Shown: one piece after another, positions 1-10,000 of the stretch
Layout: each line of letters starts with the position of its first letter
How positions within the stretch are numbered: position 1 is the stretch's first letter
DNA from: Arachis hypogaea
Taxonomy: Eukaryota; Streptophyta; Magnoliopsida; Fabales; Fabaceae
Reading direction: 5' to 3'
Assembly: GCF_003086295.3 (NCBI RefSeq)
Contig: NC_092040.1
Location: 57,949,559 to 58,013,558 of the forward strand
Length of the DNA: 64,000 nucleotides
Program-made: the position numbers and the translations under genes
The notes under the pieces: model-generated
Databases searched by the model: none
Told to the model about the DNA's origin: nothing
The model's input: only the letters and a program-made list of their open reading frames with translations

Positions 1-3000
1 GCCAACCTTTCAAGCATTTGATCAATGAAAGGAAGTGGGAAGTGATCTTTGCGTGTGGCATCATTCAACCTTCTATAGTCAATACACATTCTCCACCCTG
101 TCACAGTTCTAGTGGGAATGAGTTCATTCCTTTCATTGACAATGAATGTCATCCCACCTTTCTTTGGTACCACTTGTACTGGGCTTATCCATGAGCTATC
201 GGAGATGGGATATATGATTCCTGCATTCCACAACTTCATTACTTCCTTCTGGACAACTTCCTTCATTGCAGGGTTTAGTCTTCTCTGAGGTTGAATTACA
301 GCTTTGGAATTGTCCTCCAAAAGAATCTTATGCATGCATACTGTAGGGCTGATGCCCTTCAAGTCATCAATGGTCCATCCTAAGGCATCCTTGTGGGTTC
401 TGAGGACATCAAGAAGCTCCCCTTCTTCCTTCTTTGTCAAGGATGAATTGATGATTACTGGGAAGCTCTCTGAGGTGCCAAGGAATGCATATTTGAGGTG
501 GGAAGGTAATGGCTTCAGTTCTTGCTTTTGCACCTCTTCTTTCTTGCTTGGTTCTACTTCTTTGCTTATGAGGATCTCAGCTACATGTTCCTCCATTCTT
601 TTCTGGTTGTCTTTTTCTTGCTCATGCTGATCAATGTCTAGCATTTCTTCCACTAGGCTCTCTATCATATCCACTCTCAAATGATCTTCCTGCTCTGGGG
701 GATGTTGCATTGATTTAAAAACATTGATAATCATTTGCTCATTGTGTACTCTGAAAATCATTTCTCCTTTTTCCACATCTATGATAGCTCTTGTAGTTGC
801 TAGAAATGGTCTGCCCAAGATGATTGAATTGTTGCCTTCCTCATCAGTATCTAGGATTACAAAATCTGCAGGGAAGATAAACTTTCCAACTTTTACTAGC
901 AAATTCTCCACAATCCCATTTGGCACCTTGATTGATCTGTCTGCCATGACAGTGACATCTTGGTGGGTTTGAGTTCTTCTATGGCAAGCTTTTTCATCAT
1001 GGATAAAGGCATCAAGTTAATACTAGCTCCAAGATCACAAAGGGCTTTATCCAAGGATAGTTTGCCTATAGTGCATGACACTACAAAACTTCCTGGATCC
1101 TTGAGTTTTGGTGGGATTCCCTTTTGGAGCACGGCACTACATTCCTCATTAAGCATCACAGTTTCCTTCTCATTCCAATCTCTTTTCTTGTTGATGAGCT
1201 CCTTTAGAAACTTAGCATACAGGGGCATTTGCTCCAAAGCCTCTGCCAAAGGTATGTTAATCTCCAACTTCTTGAAAGTTTCAAGAAACTTGTGGAAGTG
1301 CTGGTCCTTTGTTTCCTTGTGAAATCTTTGAGGATAGGGTAGTGGTGGTGTTGAGCTCTTCACTACTTGATGTTGTTTTGGAATTGGTTCCTCCATGATT
1401 TGCTTGCCTTTCTTTGAATTCTGTAGCTTGTTATCTTCCTCTGTGAGCTTTTCTGAAGCACTCTTGCTTATCTTGTCTTGGTTGATGGTTTCATCCTTCT
1501 TTGTTGGCTCAGTGTTATTCTCCATAAGTTTCTTTGTTGCTTCTTGGCTACCATCTGTCAACACCCTTCCACTTCTCAGTTGCACCACTTTGCATTCTTC
1601 CTTTGGGTTGGGAATGGTATCACTAGGTAGTGAACTTGATGGCTTCTCAACAGAGATCTTCTTAGAGATTTGTCCAATCTGTCTTTCTAGGTTCTTCATG
1701 GAGGCTTCTTGATTTTTGTTTGTTAATTCTTGGCTCTTCATTAGTTTCTCCATGAGTACTTCTAGATTGGTAATTCTCTGTGAATCTTGTGTGATGGGTT
1801 GGTTTTGGGGTGTTGATGGATGAGGATAAGTGTTTTGGTTGGTAGGATAGTTATTGGTTGGATATTGGTTAGAATTTGGGTAGTTGTTTTGTGGTTTTCT
1901 GTATGAGTTTTGGTTAGTGTTTGGCTGGGAGTTGTGGTTTGTGTTTTTCCAATTGTTTTGGCTTGTGTTTCTTTGCCATGGTTGTTGGTTTGGTTGTGGT
2001 TGTCTCCCCATCTAAGGTTGGGATGGTTCTTCCAAGATGGATTGTAGGTATCACCATAAACTTCATTTGTTCCAGGATTTTGGTTGTGCATGTATTGGAC
2101 TTGCTCTTGTTGTTGCTCTTCTTGAGTTTCTTCACTTTGCACCCAAGTGGTTGGAGGTTGGCTTGTGGTGCTCACTGCTGCCACTTGCAAGCCATCAATT
2201 CTCTTAGCCATTTGTTCAAATTGTTGTTGAATCTGCTGTTGCATCATCTTGTTTTGAGCTAAGATTGAATCAACTCCTTCTAACTCCATGACTCCTCTTC
2301 TCTGTGATGGTTGGCGTTGTCTTTGATGAGCAAAGAAATATTGGTTGTTGGCCACCATCTCAATAAGGTTTTGAGCTTCCTCCGTGGTCTTCATGAGTTG
2401 TAGAGAGCCTCCGGCAGAGTGATCAAGAGCTTGAGCTTTAAGAGTGAGACCTTCATAGAAGTTTTGCAACTTATCCCACTCAGTGAACATCTCTGGTGGC
2501 ACTTCCTCAATAGAGCCTTATATCTCTCCCATGCTTCATATAAGTTCTCGGCCTCCAATTGAGTGAATGTTTGAACCTCTGTCTTCAACCTTAGGACTCT
2601 TTGAGGGGGGTAGAATTTGGCAAGAAACTTGCTCACCAAGTCATCCCAAGTGTTGATGCTTTCTTTTGGAAAAGTCTCTAGCCATTGGGTTGCTTTGTCC
2701 CTGAGAGAGAATGGGAAGAGCAGCAGCTTGTAGCTATCAGGGGGCACACCATTTGTCTTCACTGTGTCACAGATTCTCAAGAAAGTGGACAAATGTTGGT
2801 TTGGATCCTCCAAAGGTCCTCCTCCAAAAGAACAATTGTTTTGCACTAGAGTGATGAGCTGTGGCTTGAGTTCAAAGTTGTTTGCATTGACATTGGGAGG
2901 AAGAATGCTACTCCCACAATGCCTAGCATTTGCAAATGTGTATGAGGCCAAAACTCTTCTCTGTTGGTTATTGTTGGCTCCTCCTCCTGGTTGACTGGTA

Positions 3001-3155
3001 TCCCCTTCCATTTCTTGGAATTCTTCTTCAGATTCCTCTTCAGATTCTTCTTCTTCCCCAACAATGAACTTCCCTCTTTCAGCTCTTCTTATTCTCCGAA
3101 GAGTCCTTGGATCAATTTCAGAGATAATAGGAGAGGATCTCCCTATACCTGACAT
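1..3155 (-). pseudogene. gag-pol: Athila-type Ty3/gypsy gag-pro-RT, partial copy (internal region A)
   Basis: This is the 5' half of a retrotransposon polyprotein read on the minus strand; the rest of pol lies before the window. Gag starts at the ATG at 3155 (M-S-G-I-G). The open frame runs 51 bp further upstream, but only to a TTG. In order it carries a retrotransposon gag domain, a long Asn/Gln-rich stretch, a retropepsin motif DLGA, and the start of reverse transcriptase at the window edge. Compared with copies B and C it has small deletions near 955 (2 bp), 2000 (1 bp) and 2497 (1 bp) that break the frame into at least three pieces. No CCHC zinc knuckle is visible in Gag, as is usual for Athila. 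LTR1 lies directly upstream in the direction of transcription. The indels may be real decay or consensus errors. Confidence 0.9.
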
Positions 3156-3344
3156 ACAAACACACAGCAATAAACACACTAACCCAGAAAGCCAATGAAA
3201 CTTCAATCTATTGCTAGAATGAGGTTTCGGTTAGTTTAAGCAAAAATACGAACAATTAGTGTGTTAGTGAGGGTTAGAGTAACAGTAAAAGAAAAAGTGC
3301 TTAATCTAGACTCTACTTCACTTAATCATTGTCAATCTATTTCA

Positions 3345-3363
3345 ATCCCCGGCAACGGCGCCA
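3345..3363 (-). other. tRNA-Asp primer-binding site of internal region A
   Basis: The plus strand reads ATCCCCGGCAACGGCGCCA. This is the 3' end of plant cytosolic tRNA-Asp including CCA, so the minus strand is a perfect 19-nt primer-binding site. It sits 6 nt from the edge of LTR1. This fixes the element as minus-strand and LTR1 as the 5' LTR of internal region A. tRNA-Asp priming is typical of the Athila/Tat branch. Confidence 0.93.
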
Positions 3364-4282
3364 AAAACTTGATGTATGGAAAGTGATCCAACACAAAACT
3401 CACCGGCAAGTGTACCGGGTCGCATCAAGTAATAATAACTCACATGAGTGAGGTCGATCCCACAGGGATTGAAGGATTGAGCAATTTTAGTTCAGTGGGT
3501 GATTTAGTCAAGCGAATCAAGCTTTGGTTGAGTGATTTGTGTTTAACAGAAAGTAAATGACAGTAAATGTAAAGGGGATAGGGAAAATTGCAGTAAAATA
3601 AAGAACAGAAGAGTAAAAGTGCAGAAACTTAAAGAGCAAGAAAGTAAATGACTGAAACTTAAAGTGCAAGAAACTTAAATTGCAGTAACTTAAATGGCAA
3701 GAAAGATAAATTGCTAGAAGATAAAAGGGAATTAAGGAGTGGGATTGCAAGATCTTAACAAAGAAAAGTAAATTGCAGTAATGAAGATAGCAGAAATTGA
3801 ATTGGATGCAAACAGAAATTTAAACAGCAAGGAAATTAAAGTGCAGTAAAGGTTCACAGAAGAACCAAAAGTGATCTCAGGATCCCCAGGGCTTAGGTAG
3901 CAGAGCCTAAAACCCAATTTCCTTCCCAGATCTAGATTCACTAAGCAATTGACAGAAAATTAAAGAAGAAGCAATTGAATAACAGAATTTGGATTGAATT
4001 ATGCAGAAAATTAAAGGCAAAGAGCTTGAATGGGAATTGGGACAGAATTTCCCCAATTTCACACACCCAATACTCAGAAAACAGAAGAGTAGAATTGCCC
4101 AAGAGAAGTGAGGAAGGAGACTCTCCTTTGATCCTCTTAGTTCTCGGTCAAGTCTCTCAAGGAAGCTCGAAAGCAAGATGAAAGTAAAATTGCAAAGCCA
4201 AGGTAAAAGTGAAAATTCCAAAAATGAGCATAAAGGTAGCAAAAGGTAAAAATTCAAAAGTCCTAATTACATCAAACTAAGT

Positions 4283-4295
4283 CCTATTTATACAC
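4283..4295 (-). promoter_or_regulatory. TATA box of LTR1
   Basis: The minus strand reads GTGTATAAATAGG, a strong plant TATA box in the middle of the LTR. It would set the U3/R border. The same 13-mer recurs in LTR2, LTR3, LTR4 and in the LTR at 46758. Confidence 0.75.
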
Positions 4296-4399
4296 TTTCT
4301 ATTCTTGGATTTTGGGATTTGGATGGGCTTTTGGATTGGTGAAGAAATGAATTCAAATTAATTTTTAATTTGAATTTTTGGCCCAAAATCCACTTCCAG

Positions 4400-5130
4400 G
4401 AGGCTGCCCTGCCCTTGTGGAGGGTAGGGCAGAAAATTGATGCATGGTGGTGTGATTTGGTGCGGCCTTGGTGCTGTGGTGCGAAGGTTGGTGCGCCAGA
4501 GGCTGCCCTGCCCGTGCCAAGGGCAGGGCGGGAATGGATTGATGCGCCAGGGAGCGTTGAGCGCTCGGATGGTGCTGCCAGGGGGCGTTTGGCGTGCCAG
4601 GATGCGTGGGAGGCTGCCCTGCCCGCGCCAAGGGCAGGGCAGGATCGGTTTGGTGCGGCCAGAGAGGAACGCGCGCGCCAGGATCGTGCCAAGGAAGGAG
4701 TTGGTGCGCCAGGAAGTAATTTTGGTGCGCCAGGGAGCAAAGTTGGTGCGCCATTCAAATTTCTGCCCTGCCCGCGCCAAGGGCAGGGCAATGACCCTTC
4801 CTTCATGTCGTGGGTTCGATCCTGGGAGCTTGCAAACACGCCACTTTTTCTCTTGATTTCTTGGCACGCTAGTGTGTGTTAGAGCTTGGCTTCTTCATGG
4901 TCCCTTGTTCGAAACTTGTGGCTTGCATGGGTGTCATTTTCCTTGGATTTCTTTCCTCATGGAGCACGATCCTGCCCTCCACAAGGGCAGGGCAATGTTT
5001 TCTTTCTTGGCTCCAAGGCACCATTTTGTGCTCTGCCTTTGAAGTGGGCAGGGCAGGGTTGCCTTGCTTGCTTGGTCACTTGATGCTGCCCTCCTAGAGA
5101 GCAGTCTGCCCTTGTGGAGGGCAAGGTTGC
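4400..5130 (-). repeat. GC-rich inverted-repeat cluster in LTR1 U3
   Basis: At least five copies of CTGCCCTGCCC followed within a few bases by GGGCAGGGCAG occur, starting near 4403, 4503, 4614, 4762 and 4972, plus a degenerate one near 5090. Between them lie TTGGTGCGCC boxes, three of them exactly 21 bp apart at 4701, 4722 and 4743. The cluster lies just upstream of the TATA box and is far richer in G and C than the rest of the LTR. Each unit could form a hairpin. Confidence 0.8.
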
Positions 5131-5476
5131 TTCCCCATTGCAATGCGGCACGCTTCCCCTTTCCTTTGCCACGCTTTTCTTTTCTTGCGTCACACTTCTT
5201 AGGCCACGCTTTTCATTTTCTTTTCTTTTCTTCACCTAAAATAAACCAAACAACCACTCAAAGTATCACTAAATTCAAGAGGCTTATAAATCAATTAAAA
5301 TGCAATTAAAATTAGCTTAAACCTCATGATTTAACATTAATTTCATGGTGGTTGCTTGATTTAGAGAAGTTGTGCATTTTCACTCCAAATCACTTACTTA
5401 GGATGCAAGAAAGTGCAAAATGCTAACAAAACAAGTGAAATTAGCTTAAAAATGGGTATATGATGACTTGTCATCA

Positions 5477-7059
5477 CAACACCAAACTTAAACCTTGCTT
5501 GTCCCCAAGCAAGCATCAAAACCAAGAGAAAATGGAATGAATAAGACAAGTGTATATATCCTTATTATGCAGATACAGAACTTGGTTTATGGAGCATTTA
5601 TGCAGACAATGACACTCATTTATTGTTGCTGCTGCATAATACACATTTTGCATCAAAAGTTTGCTAAACTTGCTGTTATAGGACTTCACTTTTTACTCAC
5701 TCCCTTGATAACTTTTCTTAGCTTACAAGGCTCAAACAAGCTTATTACTCTTTTATAGGTTGGGTGTCAAATGCTGCAGCATAGCCTTTGGCTTTATTTT
5801 CTTTTCTTTTGCTCAACATCCTTCCACCACAGACACTTAGCTTGCTTAATTCTCCTTAGGATCATTGATGCCCAGCATCTCTTTGGATCACTAAGTGCTT
5901 TGTATCTGAGTTGCTCTTTATTGTGGATTTTCAATTGGCATCCCAAATCAGTTGATCTAAGTGACCGGGTTTCAAAATACCCCTTAGAATTTACTCATCC
6001 AAGCAGATCTCAGTACAACAACACCACAGGCATTTGTCCTAAGGTTCAAACCATTGGTGTCCAACCTTTATTCTTTGTTTTTCTTGCCATTTTGGCTTTT
6101 TCTTTCTTTCTTTTCTTTCTGTTTTTGTTACCAAGGGTGTTTCATTTCATAAAAGTCTTTGTAACAGCAAGTTAACTTACAAGTAATGAGAATGATATTA
6201 TGCAACACTTATTTGATGAGTTATGCATTTAATCAAACACATGTGCCACCACTAACTTCCATTCAAACTCAAGCAACATTGGATATTTTACTTTTCAATT
6301 CAAACCAAACTCTTTTATTTAGCATATGGGAAACAAGGCAATATTTAAAGCTAAGTGATGGATTCAAGCATTATGCAGACTTGACATTTTCACAAACAAT
6401 TTCACTTGTAACTAAATGAACACTTTAGCAAGAAATACAATGACTTCCAGATTCGAAACATCACACAGCAGCAAGGATTAAGTTCAGATACAACCTTTGA
6501 AGTTGCAGCCCTTTGATTTTTCCTTCTGCTGTGTCCTCTTTGAGTTACAATGCATAATGTCTTCAAATGTTGGCTTATATCCTGCATAGTTCTCAAAGTT
6601 GCTTGATTCTCAAGCCCTTAATTATATGGTTAGTAGGCATAATACTGAGTGTGGCTCTTGGATTGATTTTGGTGTGTGAACACCAAACTTAATTGTTGTG
6701 CCACTGTCTCAGCTGTACCAAGTTAACCATATGTGAAACCATGTATTCTTGCTAAAGTTTAAATGAAACAAAAGCTAGAAAGCATCTAAACAGTTGAATA
6801 ATGTGTTTGATTGCTTGGAGCTAGAATTATGCAAGAGGTGAGAATGTGTTAAATGATATTTTTGGTGGGACACCAAACTTAGAAGTTTTCATTCTCCCTT
6901 AAATTGTATTGGTGTGCAACACCAAACTTAGCTCCTTGCAATTCACAACAATTACTCAACATCTTTATTGAAAAGCTATGAAAAGAAACTACCTCAGGTT
7001 GGGTTGCCTCCCAACAAGCGCTCTTTTATTGTCATTAGCTTGACATCTTCATTTTTGTT
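5477..7059 (-). other. 3' untranslated region of internal region B
   Basis: About 1.6 kb lies between the pol stop and LTR1, with no convincing coding sequence; I see no env-like ORF. It holds a hairpin block at 6999-7023 just after the pol stop and three hairpins of the form TTGGTGT-loop-ACACCAA (6669-6686, 6862-6876, 6909-6925). Each of these overlaps an AAGTTTGGTGT box. The polypurine-type stem-loop at 5494-5513 lies next to the LTR. The region is almost identical to 21614-23199. Confidence 0.8.
5494..5513 (-). promoter_or_regulatory. LTR-proximal stem-loop with purine loop (polypurine-tract candidate), B
   Basis: The minus strand reads CTTGCTTGGGGACAAGCAAG: a perfect 8-bp stem with a GGGA loop. 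An AAGTTTGGTGT box (5479-5489) follows, then the LTR. The position and the purine run suggest the plus-strand primer region. The same 20-mer occurs on the plus strand at 46721-46740. Confidence 0.6.
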
Positions 7060-10000
7060 TCAAGAGGGATTCAGGTTCTGGACCTCCTTCTCTTTGTTCC
7101 ATTGCCCTCCTAGGTACAATTTTGCTCTATGTCCATTTGCAGTGAATTGGTTCTTTGTTGCTTCATCTAGTAATTCGATGCTTCCATAAGGAAAGACCTT
7201 AGTTACCAAATATGGACCAGTCCATTTAGACTTAAGCTTGCCAGGGAATATCTTGAGCCGTGAGTTATATAGGAGAACTCGTTGTCCAGGTTTGAATTCC
7301 TTCTTCAAAATCTTCCTGTCATGCCATCTCTTAGCTTTCTCCTTGTATATCTTTGTATTTTCATAAGCTTCTAGCCTAAACTCATCTAGCTCATTTAGCT
7401 GTAACAATCTTTTCTCTCCTGCTGCTTCAGAATCCAAATTTAGAAGTTTGGTGGCCCAAAAGGCTTTGTGCTCAAGCTCTACAGGGAGATGACAAGCTTT
7501 GCCATATAATAGTTGAAATGGAGACTTCCCTATAGGAGTTTTAAAAGCTGTTCTATATGCCCAAAGTGCATCTTCCAACTTCCTAGCCCAATCCTTTCTT
7601 GTGCTTCCAACTGTTTTTTCTAGGATCTTCTTTAGTTCCCTGTTTGCTAATTCTGCTTGACCATTGGTTTGGGGATGATATGGTGTGGCTACCTTATGAA
7701 TGACTCCATATTTGTGGAGGAGTTTCTCCATCTGTCTATTACAAAAATGGCCACCACCATCACTGATGAGACCCTTGGGTACTCCATATCTAGTAAAGAT
7801 ATGCTTCTTCAGGAATTGAAGAACAACTTGTGCATCACAGGTTGTTGTGGCTATGGCTTCCACCCATTTTGAAACATATTCTACTGCTACCAAGATATAT
7901 CTGAATGAATGAGAAGGGGGAAAGGGTCCCATGAAATCAATGCCCCATAGATCAAACAATTCTACTTCCAAAATGAAGTTCTGTGGCATCTCATTCCTTT
8001 TTGTTAGTCCTCCTGATCTTTGGCATTCGTTGCATTGGTGGACAAATTCCCTGGCATCTTTGAAGATGGTTGGCCAATAGAAACCACTTTGTAATACCTT
8101 TGCTGCTGTTCTTTCTGGACCAAAGTGTCCACCATAGGCTGAGCCATGGCAATGCCATAATACATCTCTTGTTTCATTCTCAGGAATGCATCTCCTGATT
8201 ATTCCATCAGAACACCTTCTGAACAAATAGGGTTCATCCCATAAGAATTTCTTTGCTTCATTGATTAGTTTCCTCACTTGTTGCTTGGTGAATTCATGTG
8301 GTATTTTTCTCCCTACTTTGTAGTTTGCTATATCAGCAAACCATGGTGTTTGTTGGATTTGCATGAGATGTTCATCTGGGAAGCTTTCATTCACAGGTAC
8401 TGAGGCCTTTTGAATTGTTTCTGGTGGCAGCCTTGACAAATGATCAGCAACTAAATTTTCAGTGCCTTTCCTGTCCTTTACCTCAATGTCAAATTCTTGT
8501 AGGAGTAAAATCCATCTGATAAGTCTTGGCTTAGCATCCTGTTTTGACATCAAATACTTGAGAGCAGCATGATCAGTATAAACCACAATTTTAGATCCTA
8601 TCAAATATGATCTAAACTTATCAAATGCATAGACTACAGCTAGCAATTCCTTCTCTGTTGTAGTGTAATTTTTTTGAGCTTCATTCAATACCTTACTTGC
8701 ATAATATATGACATGATGCAAGTTTCCCTTCTTCTGTCCAAGTACAGCACCAATTGCAATTTCACTTGCATCACACATGAGTTCAAATGGTAAGTTCCAA
8801 TCCGGAGGTGTGATGATTGGTGCTGTTGTGAGTTTCTGTTTTAAAGTCTCAAAAGCATGCTGACAGTCTTTATCAAAAACAAAAGGTTGATCAATCATCA
8901 AAAGATTGCTCAAAGGTTTGGCTATTTTAGAAAAATCTTTGATAAACCTTCTATAAAAACCTGCATGCCCCAAGAAACTTCTAACAGATTTCACATTAGT
9001 TGGTGGAGGGAGTTTTTCTATTATTTCCACTTTCGCCTTGTCAACCTCTATTCCTCTTCTTGAAACTTTATGACCAAGAACAATCCCCTCAGGTACCATG
9101 AAATGGCACTTTTCCCAGTTCAAAACCAAATTAGTTTCTTGGCATCGTTTCAAGACAAGAGTTAGATGGTCTAAGCAAGTAGTGAAAGTATCACCAAAAA
9201 CAGAGAAGTCATCCATGAAAACCTCTAAAAATTTTTCAACCATGTCTGAGAAGATAGAAAGCATACACCTTTGAAAAGTGGCTGGAGCATTGCACAATCC
9301 AAATAGCATTCTTCTATAAGCAAAAACACCAACTGGGCATGTGAATGAAGTCTTTTCTTGGTCCTTTGGATCCACTACTATCTGATTGTACCCCGAATAT
9401 CCATCCAAGAAACAATAATAAGCATGGCCGGCCAACCTTTCAAGCATTTGATCAATGAAAGGAAGTGGGAAGTGATCTTTGCGTGTGGCATCATTCAACC
9501 TTCTATAGTCAATACACATTCTCCACCCTGTCACAGTTCTAGTGGGAATGAGTTCATTCCTTTCATTGACAATGACTGTCATCCCACCTTTCTTTGGTAC
9601 CACTTGTACTGGGCTTATCCATGAGCTATCGGAGATGGGATATATGATTCCTGCATTCCACAATTCATTACTTCCTTCTGGACAACTTCTTCATTGCAGG
9701 GTTTAGTCTTCTCTGAGGTTGAATTACAGCTTTGGAATTGTCCTCCAAAAGAATCTTATGCATGCATACTGTAGGGCTGATGCCCTTCAAGTCATCAATG
9801 GTCCATCCTAAGGCATCCTTGTGGGTTCTGAGGACATCAAGAAGCTCCCCTTCTTCCTTCTTTGTCAAGGATGAATTGATGATTACTGGGAAGCTCTCTG
9901 AGGTGCCAAGGAATGCATATTTGAGGTGGGAAGGTAATGGCTTCAGTTCTTGCTTTTGCACCTCTTCTTTCTTGCTTGGTTCTACTTCTTTGCTTATGAG

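Larger units (their letters stand above)
3370..5476 (-). repeat. LTR1, Athila-type, shared by internal regions A and B
   Basis: This 2107-bp LTR reads TGATGACAAGTCATCA at its minus-strand 5' end and ends in CATACATCA. It is flanked on one side by the A primer-binding site and on the other by the 3' end of internal region B. It therefore serves as the 5' LTR of A and the 3' LTR of B. It contains a TATA box at 4283-4295 and a GC-rich cluster of inverted repeats at about 4400-5130. LTR2, LTR3 and LTR4 are near-identical copies. Variants shared only with LTR3 include GGGTAGGG near 4425 and GGCACGC near 5150. Confidence 0.93.

Noticed and set aside
4288..4867. Open frames over the GC-rich part of the LTRs (and equivalents near 13790, 20422, 29942)
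   Set aside because: Frames are open on both strands because of the repeated GC palindromes; the peptides are repeat translations rich in Pro, Ala, Gly and Arg.
5477..7059. Env-like ORF after pol, as in some Athila elements
   Set aside because: Only short frames occur, with no transmembrane or coiled-coil pattern.
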